A DNA stretch of 64,000 nt from Liriodendron chinense (GCA_003013855.2 ML058484.1:6993344-7057343); one strand, 5' to 3'. Positions 35,081 through 48,872 are shown, numbered from the stretch's first letter. A program made the numbers and translations. The notes: generated from the letters alone by a model not told the origin.

Positions 35081-35661
35081 TATAGACCCTCCACCCTACA
35101 CGGGATGATCAATTGCAGCAAGATCCAAACCATTGATGACTTCTGAAACCTTAAATTTGTCTACCTTAAAAAACTCTAAACCATGCCAAATTCCATGCTC
35201 AAACAAAATCGAGAGGTAGGTCTCAATTGATCCATAATCAAATTAGACTCCAAACCAAGCCAAATTTTAAGCTAAATGAAGTTTAATCCTAAGCTAAATC
35301 AAAGGCCAAATTCTAAATCATTTACTAAACTTAGGGAACCTCAAAATTTAAGCTAAATCTAAGCCAAATTCAAGCCAAATTGAAGCTAAATGTAAGACAT
35401 ACATTAAGGGAAGGTTTATTCAAGGGAGAACATATCCAAAAGTCAACTTTCTCTAAAAAAAAAACCCTTGGATTTCTTCTTAATTACATCATCGACCACT
35501 CATAAAGCAAATGAGGGAATGACATGTGGCAGTAAGCCTCTTTTAACCAATGAGAACCTTCCATGTATTGTTTTTAACCCTCACCTAATCTTTAATTACA
35601 CTATTGTCATCCCTCCAACTATAAAAAGAGTCTCCCATTCTCATTCTCTACACACCAGAGA

Positions 35662-35696
<35 letters not shown>

Positions 35697-38600
35697 GGGA
35701 GTTCACCCATACCCTTCTTCTCCTTAAGCCCTTAAGCTAGCCACCCAACTTAGCTACCCAACCTATCTCAACTTAGCTACCCACCAATCCAAAACCATCC
35801 ATTGATCTAAAACGACTAACTAAAATCACCTATCCAAAAAAAAAAAAAATCCCAAAACCACCCAAGCCAAATCCATCAATGGCACTACTCCTCCAAACTA
35901 TCCAACCTAGTTATCTAAGCCTTATATCACATCCTAGCTAACCCAACTCACTCAAAGTCATCATATCAATACACATCATCTCAACTGTCTATATTTTCCG
36001 GAGTAGGGTTAGGGTTGAAGGTATACAACCATCTCTTCTGTGAAGAGTGTTGAGTCTCTTCTTCCCCTTCCTACATCTCGATTTGAAAATCATTTCAAGT
36101 GACACATTTATTGCTTTTTCCTTATTTTTCTTATAATTAGTCGCAACACTGATCTTCTCTCTCAAATCCGTGCTCTTTTAATCAATTCATTTTGCTCATA
36201 ATCATTTGCAACACTTCTTCTCTCAAGTTTTATTTAGTTCTTGATTTTGATATAATTTCTTGGATAATTATCATCTTGCTAGTTAACTGGTATTCTTGTT
36301 CTTTCCTCTTCTCTATCTATCCATTGTTATCACCTTTATTTTATTGTATTGTTTAATTTTGTGCCTTGAGAATCTTTCATCAATCTTTGTAAGTTGTTTG
36401 TGTGTTAAATAGCCCGCTCAAGTTTTGGATAAGCTGATTTTGTGGGAATTTGTTAATCCTCGTGATGTATGCCTGATGAATGGGACGGGCCAAATATACA
36501 CACCATGGTTGGCGTCCTCTCTAATTTCACCCTTGGTGTGGCCCACCTCAGTTACAGAACCATCTTATTTTTGTCTCCATCATCATCTTACATAAATGAG
36601 TAGACATCACACATACAACACGATAGGTCCATGACACTGGGTTATTTCATGCGTAGCATACAACTTGAGTTTTCAAGTATACATTTCATATTTTGGCTCA
36701 TACAAACAGGACCCATGGTCCAATAATCCAAACCGTTGCGATGATGGGCTTCACCTTCGAGACTCCATACACGAAAAAAATCTTTCTCGTCTGAAGATGC
36801 CAAGAACACCAAAATGAATGATAATTTCATTACGGCTCATCAATATGCCACATTAGGGAAAACAATGGGTTGTACCACATGATTTTGAGGGCTTTTTAAG
36901 GCAAAAGTTTAGTCGGGTGGCCCACCGGAGTTTCGAATATGCCTTTTTTTTTTGGATAAAGGCTAAACATGGGGTGATGCACCTGATGGATGGGTTGGAT
37001 TCAATTGAATTAATTATAGTTGCTTTCCCACCAAGAGAAAGTAGCCAACCGGGTAGGTATGCATATGTGCAAGCGTTTTCATTTTATGCGTGGATTCGAC
37101 TAGTTCAGGACCTGATCCAATCCGTGAGACACCACATATATGTGCCCAAAAATAAATTTTAAATATTAAGTAGGGAAAAAAGAGAGATGAGAGGGGGATG
37201 TGAGATAAGAGAGTGATATAATCAACATAAAGATTACAAGCAATTTGCTATATTATCTTTAAGTATAGGTAGGTTAGCGACGTCTGGCGGAGGACTAACC
37301 TCTTTCACTGACCTGGCTTATACCTTCTCTAGTATTTTCCTTTTCTCAAAGCCTTAAAAATCTCTGGATGCGATGTTCCTCCTCTTCTTACATAAAATGT
37401 AATTATCTATTAGAAGTCATATATCTTTTTGCTTGTAAGAATCTGTGGCCTATATTGGGCTTTTAGCACCTCCATAGGACTCCGGTGTCTGACCCACATC
37501 CTCAAGAGAGGACGAACTTCTTTGGTGGAGGATACTGAAACTGACCCACACTTGGTGCCGGTATGACATCTGACCTACCCATTTCCCAAGGAGCTGGCAA
37601 GATGGCGAGTCCACTTATCTTACCCACATTATAATCAAGGGACCTTTGCTGATGAAATGGAGTATCCTTTTTGGGAGTTTCTACTTTCAGCACCTCAGGG
37701 TCGTTATTGTTGGAGAGGGATGTCCCAGCTCTAATTTCGTTTGCTGCTTTCCTTTAGATGGGCCAGGTGATGTTGCTTTCATTGCCTTTGCATTAGGTGC
37801 AATTTGACTTTGTTACTATTAGTGTGGCCCATCTAACTTTTGCATCGTTCTGAACCTTCGTATGTATGATGAAAGTGTTATCATCTATGTACGGAGTGGA
37901 TTTCACTTATACAATGTGGGCCTAACAGTTTTCAATTCACCACTGTGTATGGGAATTAAAAAGACGACGATAATGTAATTTCTCCGCTGAAAAAGCACAC
38001 ATGGATACACTATTTAGTAAAATCCATATTACAGAGGCATTTTGCTGAAAAATTTCCCAAATACAAGCGGTAAAATGTGCTGGTTAAGAGCATCTCTCAA
38101 CTGGCAGAGAATGTGGAGTGACTTGGGTCTAGTAACTGTGAGTTATGGTGAGTCAGCTGTATGAGGCAGACCTAGAACTAAGATTCCCATTGACTCGTTG
38201 GGTCGATTTAACTTAGTCCAGTTTTGACTTGAATCAGCAAGTTTTCAAACTATGCTTGCAATCAAATGGGTCAAACGTATTTTTTTTTAGCCGTAAGAAG
38301 AGTGGGGATGGGTTGGGTTTGGTCTCCGTTGGCGTCGGCCCAACCATTTTGCCCAAACTTGGCCCACAACCTATTATCCTCTGACCCAACCCAATTCATT
38401 TAATTGCAAATGAATCATGCTCATCTGTCCCAACCCAACTACAAACCACTCAGGTTTAAGAGTGGAACACGATACTAGGCTATACAAAACCTAGCCCAAG
38501 GCAGCGAATATCTACAAACATAAAAAATTCATCTACACTTTCCTTTATTTGTTTCATGTTTTGTGTCAGGCCGACACTGAATAATTGACATTTTAATTTT

Positions 38601-38788
38601 AACCATCTATTTTAGGCCCAGGTGAGTCCCACTGAATCATGCAATCAATGAAATCTTTGCACCATCAACTATCCACAGTTGATGAATAATGAAATCATGG
38701 ATAGTGGACCCCATTACAATGGAGAGGCCTCTTGGATTATGAGTTTGGCTTGTATCACGGAATACGTACCTTTCCCCTTTGTCCATTT
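35081..38788. other. Non-coding DNA of copy 2, counterpart of 12741-16703
   Basis: It contains a TATA-like AACTATAAAAAGAGTCTCCC followed by a (GA)n tract at 35610-35693, which is longer than in copy 1. Two segments present in copy 1 (about 145 and 125 bp) are missing at about 37648 and 38291. No gene is supported. Confidence 0.4.
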
Positions 38789-38884
38789 CCTTACTCTTGT
38801 CCATATAATTTCTTGTTTTGCTTCTTATTTTGATTTCCTTACTCTTGTCCATATAATTTCTTGTTTGCTTCTTATTTTGATTTC
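38789..38884. repeat. 48-bp minisatellite, two units (copy 2)
   Basis: CCTTACTCTTGTCCATATAA units start at 38789 and 38837; the second lacks one T. Copy 1 has three units. Confidence 0.88.
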
Positions 38885-39084
38885 CTCTCATGCTTTAAAA
38901 GATATTCTAATCTCATTTATAGTTGTATACAAAGTGGGAGCAACAACTATTTGGAAGAATAGTGCAAAGAGCTCTCATGAAGCTAGGGACATTGATTTAA
39001 AGGGGGGAAAAAAAATACTATTCAAACAACATGCTAGTATAATTCTGCCAACATATGCATTATAAATGTAGCTAGTGTGAAATC

Positions 39085-40745
39085 TTCCTAAGTCAAGTTG
39101 ACCAAGACGAGTTTCGAGTCAAGTCAATGAGTTTTATAACTATTGAAAAGACCTGTTAAAAAGAGAAATTTGCTTACTTTTGCCTGTATCCGATCACATC
39201 TCCTAGGTATGATAAACTTCTAATTATACTCATGCATTCATTCTTTTGAGTATTTTTTTTACAGAGAGTTGGGCATTTTCAACCATTACTATAATTGAGG
39301 GCATAAACTAAATAAAAACAAAGGAGCTAGTGTCATTATCAGCCCAAGAGCTAATCGACTGTGATATTGCTAATAAAGGATGTCGTGGAGACTTCCCAAA
39401 CGTTACATATAAGTATATAAAAAAAAATGGAGGGATAACAACGGAACGAAAATATCCTTACATGGGAAAAGAAGGAACATGTTGTTCAAATAAGGTACGA
39501 ACATAAGTATCATTTTGATGGTTAATGTCCTCCTTGATTAAGGGTAAGTTATTGTTCAAGTGGGGTACATGTGCCACCATGTATTCAACATTCAAACAGT
39601 TCAAAAATTAGAGAAGATCACTTATGAACAATGAATAGCATGCCATCCCAGTACATACATTATCTACCTGAAGTGTGGGTCAGCCTAATTAGTGTGCCAA
39701 TTCATATTAATGTTGGCTCACATATTCGAAGGCTGAAGTATTATATAAACATGAAAAGTTGGCATGTGTTCCACAAGTAGAAAGTAAATTAAGGTGTATG
39801 CAAATATTTAACATTTATTTATGCATTCGTGTATGAACGGAGTGCATTAATATAAAATTTATCTGAGTTTTGTATAATAATTCTCATTTAGTGATTATTG
39901 ATGGGAACGAGTACGTTTATCTTGCAAAGCTCAAATACATTTTATATTAGTGTACTTCGTTTATACGTTAATGCATACATAAATGTTAAATATTTGCAAA
40001 CACTTTGATGGACAATAATTTACCATCTACTTAAAGAATACATGTCAACTTCTCATGTCGATTTATACAACATCTCAGCCTTTTAATATGTAGGCATAGA
40101 TGAATATGAATTAGCACACTAATTAAGCTATCTACACTTTAAGTAGGCAATGCATCTACTAGGTCGCATATTTTTCATTGTTTTTGTTAACTGACTTGTA
40201 TTTTGCGTGAGTGATATTTTCTAATTTTTGAACTGTTTGAATGCTGAATGCATATATGGTGGCACATGCACCCTACCAGAACAATAACTTACCATGGACA
40301 TTAACCATTCAAATGATAGTTCTGTTCGTATCTTATTTAAACAAGGCATTCCTTCTTTTCCCATTTAAGGATAGTTTTCTTCTTTTCCCATAGAAGGATA
40401 GTTTTTTATATACTTAAATGCAATGTCCGGAAAGCCTCGACGACATCCTCCATTATCAATATCACAGTCTATCAGCTGTTGGGTTGACAATGACACTAAC
40501 TGTTTTGTTCTAATTTGGTTTATGCCTTCAACTGCAGTAACGGCAAAAAATGACCAACTAGCTGCAACAACAATATTCAAGAAAATGAATGGATGAGTAT
40601 TATTGGAGGTCTATCATACCTAGGAGATGTGATCTTATACAGCTACAAGTAAGCTTATTTGTCTTCCAAACAGGTCTTTTCAATAGTTCTACAACTCGTT
40701 GACTTGACTCGAAACTCAGCTTAGTCAACTTGACTCGGGAAGATT
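39085..40745. repeat. Large inverted repeat of protease sequence, copy 2
   Basis: Same fold-back as in copy 1. The left arm ends near GTGATTATTGATGGGAACGAG (about 39911). The right arm starts at about 39930 (CTCAAATACATTTTATATTA) and runs to about 40745 (CTTGACTCGGGAAGATTTCG). The innermost part of the right arm, holding exon 3 in copy 1, is deleted, so the spacer region differs. The right arm has about 165 bp (40105-40265, matching left-arm sequence GAACTGTTTGAATG) that copy 1 has lost. Confidence 0.85.
39270..39504 (+). pseudogene. Papain-like protease exon 2 fragment (left arm, copy 2)
   Basis: An intact-looking acceptor (TTTTTTTTACAG) precedes SWAFSTITIIEGIN, then a stop, KTKELVSLSAQELIDCDIAN, KGCRGDFPNV and KKNGGITTERKYPYMGKEGT followed by CCSNK and a donor (AAG|GTACG). 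Ser (AGT) occupies the position before the active-site Trp, and ATA AAC TAA interrupts the frame. The exon end is better preserved than in copy 1 and defines the usual exon-2 boundary of this gene. Confidence 0.8.
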
Positions 40746-42112
40746 TCGAGCCAAGTCTTCCTGATTTGTAGTCTCAAACTGAGATTCCTGCCAACAAAGC
40801 CAAACCCACTAACCAGCAGGCTACATGCCTTCCTGTTGTTTAGTTACCTGCTTTTCTAGTACTTGTAATAGCTCATTCAAATGTATGTGTGTGTTAGGGT
40901 AAATATTTTTAATTTAATAATTAAATATTGAAGTTGAGTCAAATGAACTTGATCGAGTCTTTGAGTCAGCCTGACCCAGATGGACATTAAGGGCCCAATT
41001 GGATACTACCAAATAAGTTATTTTTTCTACTTACAGCAGTAAGTAAGTAACTTATTTGAGATAAGTTTGGTTTATGATCACTTATAAGTAACTTTTTTAT
41101 TTAAAGCTATTTAATCACCAAGTTAAATCAAGTTTTTAGATTTTCGAACTGTTGTCTTATCTTGGGTTGTTAACAGATATTGGGCTGGACTGGGGCTAGG
41201 CAAAATGAATTTTTTTAATAGCTCTGGCCAGAGCAATTAAAAATGTGGGCCAAAGTCAACACCAAGCCTGGGCCATAGATAACCTTAGTCTTTTCTACCA
41301 CTGCTAGCTGTGTAAGACATCCATGCCATGCAAATGGTAGGCCCCACTGAAGATCACCAAGCACAAAAATAGGCCCTATCCGCACATCAGGTGGGTCTAT
41401 CCTGTATGTTGAGTCACACCATCGGTTTTCCATCGATTCTAATTGATGGCCCACCTGATGACCGGACTGCCCTATTTTTTGTCATAGATGATCTTCATGT
41501 TTAGGCCTACTGTTTCCATGTTATGGATAATGTCCAACCGAGCTGAGTACATGGGCAGAGGAGACCTGGTTGGATGACAAGTTATAGCATACTTCTGGCT
41601 GTATGTGATTAGTTCTCTATGGGTTTGTTTGAAATGATCAATCTTGAACACACGATCTACATGCAGGAAGTGCCAACAAATTATCATTTGTGGGATCACT
41701 AGCCCATTGGGTGGCCAACAACCTACCCCTGCATGCAAAAACTGCATGATCAAGATCTAGCGGTTGGTGAGGACACTAATATAAAAGCTTCGGTTAATTG
41801 TGTTTACACTATCATTCCTCATTATCAGTAAGATAGAGATATGGTTGTTTTATCTCTCTTACCACAGTACTCGCCTTGGTCCTTGACTTTCGTTATAAGG
41901 TGGGAGGCCGGTCATCTTCTCATACATGAAATTCCCAGTCCCACGCGGGCTCCCTCGACGCATCCTGTGGTGACTGATTCCACGGCTTGTGTAACAGCTC
42001 CTGAACTCTTCATTAGTCATGTCTGCAAACTCGTTCAGCTTCAACTTACACGTAGCGTCCTTCTTGTTGAAAAAATGTACGAGCTCGTTTTCTTTGAAGA
42101 TATTGAAGCACT

Positions 42113-45100
42113 TGAGGTTGTAACGCCCCGGATTTTCACTAACTTGGAAATTGGAAGTCCTTGGGCATTACCTTCGGTGTGTAGGTTATAAGGCGTACCC
42201 GCACGTGTGTTCACATGTGTTGGGGACTAAAATGAATGTTTTTACCAAAGAAATGATGGAATTAGTTTAGGAGTTGGAAGATCACATGGTTCGGAAGAGT
42301 TTTCCGACGATTGGGTTGACTCGGGTATGTCGCTGTCTGTAGAGACTAAGTAAAGAACCCTGAATTATCAATCCACTCGTAGATCGACGAGACCATCATG
42401 AATATTTTACTGGACCTTGGTGTTTTAGCCTATTTGAGGTATTTCAGATTTTTTGAACGGTTTAGATTTGACAAAAACCCTCTCATTTAAAAGGCGCTAT
42501 GTTTTGGAAATGCCAAAAAGTTGCGATTTGTACTTGGAGGGGAAAATCAAAATCTTTATTATTGGGATTTCAATTTTCTAGTATTTTTTATTGAATCCAA
42601 ATGGGGGGTACTTCCTTATTTACATAAATAACTTAAAATAAATGGAAACATAAATTAAAATATGACATTTACTTAAATGTTATTTTGTAAATAAGGCTGA
42701 CAAGTAGCCTGGACTGTGTAGGAACTCACTGTGCAGGGAAGAAAGCTGAAATTTTCAGAGAAAATGGCCAAGGGACGACCGGCCGACCGGATTGACAACC
42801 GGCCGACCGGTTAGGCAGCCGGCCGACCGGATTGACAACCGGCCGACCGGTTGTGCTGCCTTATTTTGAAGAGAAAAACGGGTGGACAGCGGGATCTGGC
42901 CGACCGGTCGCGGCTGGACGGCTTTAAAAAGGGGGTTTCACACCCCATTCGATCCATCTCTCTTTCATTTCTCTCCTCCACTCTCTTCTCCCCTTTGTTC
43001 CTAAGCTCTCCTAGCTCTCTTTCTCCCTTCTTAAACCTCCTTTCTTCCTCAATCTTCCACGAACATCCTGGAAATTGCGGATTTCCGAGCTTACCCCGGC
43101 CATACGTGCGTCTCATGTCTTCTCCGGCCAAAATCCGACGGTTTTGGGTTGGATTCACCTCCCCATGCTAGGTAAGGTGTTCCTCTACCTCTTCTTCTAT
43201 CTCTTCTTTCCATTTTCTTCCTTTTTATGTCATTCGGGCTAGAAACCCATTTGTTTCTGTCGAAACCCTAACCCTAGGGTTTGTCCGTACTAGGACTTAG
43301 ACCTTTATTGGTCGTTGGGGGTGGCGCACGCTATTGCGGGAGCCGCAACCAAGCTCGACCCCGTTGGGATTCCGACGGTGCACCGAATTTGGGCCCCGAT
43401 TCGTTGAATCGATTTGGAATTTTCCCAAATTCGAGATACCAAAACCCTAAACCCTAATTAAACATTTAATTAGATTAAACCTTAATTGATTAACGCTAAA
43501 TTTGCGATTCATTGTAGGTAATTGAGGTATTCCCCAATTTCCGGCATTCGGACCGTATTTGGATCGCTCCGGCCTCATCCGAATCGAGTAATTTCGACTC
43601 CAAGGTGAAGATCTACCCTCAAGCTTACTCTCAACAAATCTTAATTAATGATTGCTTGAGTTTATATGTTAATTGTTGATGCGTGCATAACATGTTCGAT
43701 GAAATGCCTCTATGGTTGTTTGATTCATAACATGCTCGATGAAATGCCTGAATGATGTAAATTTACAACATTGTAATATATTTATGCTTGTGGATGTATG
43801 TGGCGCCCTGTGTCATCCGGGCTATGTCATCCGGGTCCTTTGGATCGGTCGGGCTAGTCGGTCGGGCCAGGTGCTTGGATATGTTTATGATTAAGTATTT
43901 AATAACCTAAATTGTTATTATAATATGTTATGTGTTGCTTTGGATTAAGCTCTGAAAACCGTGGATATAGTGTACTGCCTGCCATTAGGTTGGCAGTCAC
44001 GGACTTATTCGATCGACTAGGCGGGACACGGTCGACCGATAGTGGCCATTGTTGGTTTATCGTCGTCCTCTTGGGTCCACCGAATAAGCCCCATTCAGAG
44101 TTAATCATTCTTGTATTTCATTCTTGAATCACACTATATGGAATCTAGAATACCATCGTTCCCACTGTGAATAGTCCACTTAAAACCATATTGCGATTCG
44201 ATCCACCAAGTCTCATGAGCCAGGCATGGTGGTATGGGACACCGTGTTTGAGCTGTCGGCCTACGCTGGGGTGGTGCCTCCCCGTAGTGACCAGTGAGCA
44301 TTGACAGGGGTGACCGATTGTTGTTCGAATGGCCCTTATGACAAATGTAATCTTGGCCGATGTTTGCGTGCCTGTGCACCATTCGAACGACCCGGGCGTG
44401 CATTGGGATAATTCCGAGTGAAACGCCCGCACCTCTGAATAAATTAATCGTATTTGATATTTGGGATATGAGACCTTCCGCTTTGATTTGGTCGTGGCTG
44501 ACGAGTCACGGTCGATCCAGGCTTTCATGGTAGGATAACTCAACTTTGGATCGAGGGGTTACTGGCGATGATTGGTTACGCATCACAGGGAGCCAGATAG
44601 TCCCAGTTAGACTTTACGATACGATATTGGTATTCTGGCTTCACCAATTTGCTGAATGAATTGAACTAATAAATACTTTAATTAATCATGCATACATGAC
44701 ATTGCATTTGAGGGGGACTCGTGTAGCCTGGTTGCTTGATGTGGCGCCAGCGCTACCTTGAGCACCTCATGTCATTTCTCTATGTCATCCGGGCTGTGTA
44801 CTCAGTCACGACTTACGACCTGCTAGACAGGTGGACTGTGGATTCTGATACCAGTTGGTCGGGCCAGGGCTTGCCCGGGACATGCATTGTGTGCGGAATC
44901 ATGACATCCATGCATTTAATCAACTAGCCTAGGATGATGTATGATTTGTATGTGGACATTACCTTAACTTGATTGATTTGACAACATGCTTAAGAATAAT
45001 ACTGATTGATTTGACAACATGCTTAAGAATAATACACTTATATAAACCTATTTATAATTTAAATATCCCGAGTTTAACCTTGGGGTTATTTCTTCACTAT

Positions 45101-45418
45101 GTTGGCGTTTTGACGCCTTCTATTTGACATATGCAGATGTCTCAAGAATAGGACCAGTTGGTGGCGCGCACGGGCGCCTTAGTAGTCTTCTAGCTTCGTC
45201 CCTCTTGGTAGTTATATTTTTCCTTCCTATTACATCTATTGTGATTCGTATAATTCTCATATGGGCTTACACTGCGATTGAATTGTTCATCTAGGATGTT
45301 AGCCCTATATTTTTAGATTTAGTTACCTTCGCTTTGCTTATGATCCGCTAATTAAAATGCGTTACTCTGATTAATTGTGAATGGAATGAATATAAATCTG
45401 ATTGAGGACAGCTGAGGT
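42113..45418. mobile_element. Solo LTR-like insertion, 3.3 kb, probable Ty3/Gypsy
   Basis: Comparison with copy 1 defines an insertion of about 3,294 bp (42119-45412) in protease exon 1, flanked by TGAGGT on both sides (42113-42118, 45413-45418). It starts TGTAACGCCCCGG, a start I associate with long plant Gypsy LTRs. It has a TATA-like TTTAAAAAGGGG at about 42923 and no gag or pol. It ends near TTGAGGACAGC, not a clean CA, so the right end is uncertain by a few bases. Internal direct repeats occur at 43686-43755, 44970-45040 and between 43797-43870 and 44738-44870 (ATGTGGCGCC, TGTCATCCGGGC). Best read as a solo LTR of a Tekay-like element. Confidence 0.7.
42781..42860. repeat. Four exact-length 20-bp GC-rich repeats GGCCGACCGG
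   Basis: Four consecutive 20-bp units each start GGCCGACCGG, alternating ATTGACAACC, TTAGGCAGCC, ATTGACAACC and TTGTGCTGCC. A fifth core occurs at about 42898. The overlapping CCGGCCGACCGG is nearly palindromic. The array lies ~70-140 bp upstream of the TATA-like element, where LTR enhancers are often found. Confidence 0.9.
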
Positions 45419-45660
45419 CCTCGTCAAGGTCCCAAGAAATACCATAATGGCTATGCCACCTCTTGTACAAATCCCATAACATTTCTTCCCAAGTGAAGTC
45501 TTTGTCATCTTTGTCATCAAGAAGGAAGCTATCAGCGATTGTGAAGAGAAAAACAAGGGAAAGAGCTAGAAACAGAAACTTCCCCATCGTTTGTATGGAA
45601 TGAAAGAGAAACAGAAACAAGGGACAGCTCTCTCTATTAGTAATGTGGTAGGTTGATGTG

Positions 45661-46388
<728 letters not shown>

Positions 46389-46681
46389 GTCGGCCCATAT
46401 GCAAGGCCCTATCTTAGATGGTTTATGTCTGTCTCGAAAATCAAACAATTTAGACAATCATATCCATCTGATCGGTGTCCATTAAGGCGATGGTGGGAAA
46501 CAAAAATAGTTAACAGTAAATTAGCAACATGATTAACTGTAGGAAAACTGATGGATCTCATGGGTTTTGTTTTAAAACGTAAGCCATCTGTGCCCGTGCC
46601 TGTATACGGGTGGACCTGATTGATAACTCCATGCATCACCCTAAGACGTGTCCTGCAGAGAGATGGCTCTATAGTTATGGC

Positions 46682-46731
<50 letters not shown>

Positions 46732-48872
46732 ATGGTTAAATGTAGTTCTGGAGAAATTTTTAGTGGAGATGGCTGCTGGTCACTGGCAGTCCGCACGTAC
46801 GATCATGGGTGGGATGGGTGATACATTCCAGAAAAGGGTGATGTGGAATTGGTTAAAAAAGGTAATGCTTGGAGATTAAAAAATTAAACAGAATTTGTGG
46901 GGTGTTTTCATTAAAATATGAATTGAGTTAAAAACTTAACTGGTTATTTATTTCCTAGTTAAATTGGATTATTTTCCAGTTAACCAGATTATTTACACCC
47001 TGTTTGGCACCCTGGTTTTGGTCATAAATGAGTGTATTTTAAATCCAAATAGCTGCTTTGTGCGTTTGGCAGCCTTGGATTTGGAGGTAAATGAGATTTG
47101 TCTTAAATGAGTGTATTTTAAATCCAAATAGCTTTGTGCGTTTGGCAGCCTTGGATTTGGAGGTAAATGAGATTTTCAGATTATTACAATTTTCTCCTCA
47201 TGTTACAATAGAAAATGGAGGAGCTTAGCTAAGCCCACACACTTGCAATAAAGCTAATGTATACACCACACGGGCTAGCATGGCATGATAGGTCTAAGAT
47301 CCAACCCGTGACACCTTAGCCCAAGAACGAGATTGATCCACTACGAAAAAGTACTTCAAAAAAACAAAAACAAAAACAAAAAAAAAAACAAAAAAAGAAG
47401 AAGAAGATTGATCCACTGGTTCGGTGGGCCACAATTTAGAAAGCAAGTTTACGCACGGCTTTGAAAAACTTGGCTGAAATTTTATCACCCATCTGCTTGT
47501 TTCCAATATAGGCGCCCACATACTCAGTGGACCATTTTGTTTTTTAAAACATGTGTAAGGTCGGACCAACTTAATAGATGGATTGGACCTCACACCTATG
47601 TGTGTAGCTTGTACGTTATCCTTTCACATATGCATGTGCACTTAGCAAAGCATAAAATAGAGAGGAATGATTATTATGCAGAAGATAATTACTCAACAAA
47701 TCTCGACAATAATAACATATTTATTATTTATCATAAACTAATAAATAATTTAAAACTTTCTAAATAGATAAGTATATAATGATGGGATTTTTGCAAATAG
47801 CTAACTTATAATGTGGTATTTGCAAATACGTATGTGAAAATAATACGTTTGTAAATAGCCTCATTAATAATTTGTCAACTAGGTTTTCCAGCATTGTTAA
47901 CGTTTTTAGCATATTTTGAAAAAATTGAGAAACTATCCTAACTTTAAATTAGTTTTTAATATGTGCCACATAAGGGAATTAAAGAATTTGTGTTCCTACT
48001 GAGAAAATTTTTATGATATTATTCCATATGGATATTTTCATCATTTTCCAACCGATGCTAATGGAAGTTATAAAAAACTAACAAAACATGGGTATTTGCA
48101 ATAACAACAAATTAACAATGTGGCTGTTTACAAATCATATTTTCTTCTACAGGTATTTACAACCAACCACCAAAATTATTCATTCATTGCCATATTTAAT
48201 TAACTCCTTGTTCACAAATCATAGAATTCCACAATTAATATAATCTAAATCATCATTAACAATTTTCAACATACACATATGCCATATGGTATCACAAAAG
48301 CTCAACTCTTCATAGTTAATATAATCAATATCAAGTATGAAATTTATCACGTGATATTCATCAGAATTAAATAAATATGCACCTACTAACTCATCATCAA
48401 ACTAATTATTATAAATGGAGGAAAGCTTGAAGGGTGTAAACATCACCTTAGGATGCGAATCCTCTTCTAAATTGGCTAGAGTGCAAGGACGCGCCATAAG
48501 CAAAAGTCCATTATTAAATTTAATGAATGGTTAGGATTTTCATTAGAAATTAAATTTAGTAAGGTTTATTCTATAATCCTTAACTTATATAGGGTTAGGG
48601 TTAGGTTTTTAAGAAATTTGGAACCTAGCTTACACTTAAACTATAACAATAATAATAATGAAATAAGAATCATAATAATCAAAATGATAATTAGTAGCAA
48701 TTCCCAACAACAAAAACAATAATTATTATTTCTAATAATATTAATCCTGATAATATTTCTAACAAATCAAAATTGTAGGATAAATGGGAGCCAACTTACC
48801 TATCTGCTTGAACCGAACTCAATGATGACTCATCTCCACAACCCGCCTAAACCAGCCACTGTTGCTGGAGTT
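46389..48872. other. Repeat-derived non-coding DNA (copy 2), counterpart of 20912-23389
   Basis: It includes a 43-base A run (46686-46728; 15 bases in copy 1) and the two-copy ~78-bp tandem at about 47030-47180. No gene is supported. Confidence 0.4.

Larger units (their letters stand above)
40350..45587 (-). pseudogene. Papain-like cysteine protease pseudogene, copy 2, split by an LTR-like insertion
   Basis: The start codon is good (45585-45587, MGKFLFLALSLVFLFTIADS) and the propeptide begins WDLYKRWHSHYGISWDLDED, where a 3.3-kb insertion (42119-45412) interrupts exon 1. The rest (41863-42117) continues with ENELVHFFNKK, LNEFADMTNEEF and GNFMYEKMTGLPP, with the same 28-bp loss before the donor as copy 1. 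Exon 2 (about 40350-40561) reads SWSFFAVTAVEGINQIRTKQ and LVSLSTQQLIDC, with Ser instead of Cys before Trp, and carries a tandem duplication of about 24 bp (NYPSMGKE repeated). Exon 3 is deleted. In the family this would be a secreted/vacuolar papain-type endopeptidase; here it is non-functional. Confidence 0.88.

Noticed and set aside
42781..42860. Regular 20-bp repeats considered as a CRISPR-like array
   Set aside because: There are no variable spacers; it is a simple tandem repeat in an LTR.
43441..43460. CCCTAAACCCTAA telomere-like sequence
   Set aside because: There are only about two units, inside the LTR-like insertion; AAACCCTAA boxes are also common promoter motifs.
44134..44543. 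Minus-strand frames of 89 and 132 codons
   Set aside because: They lie inside the LTR-like insertion, overlap each other and show no known domain.
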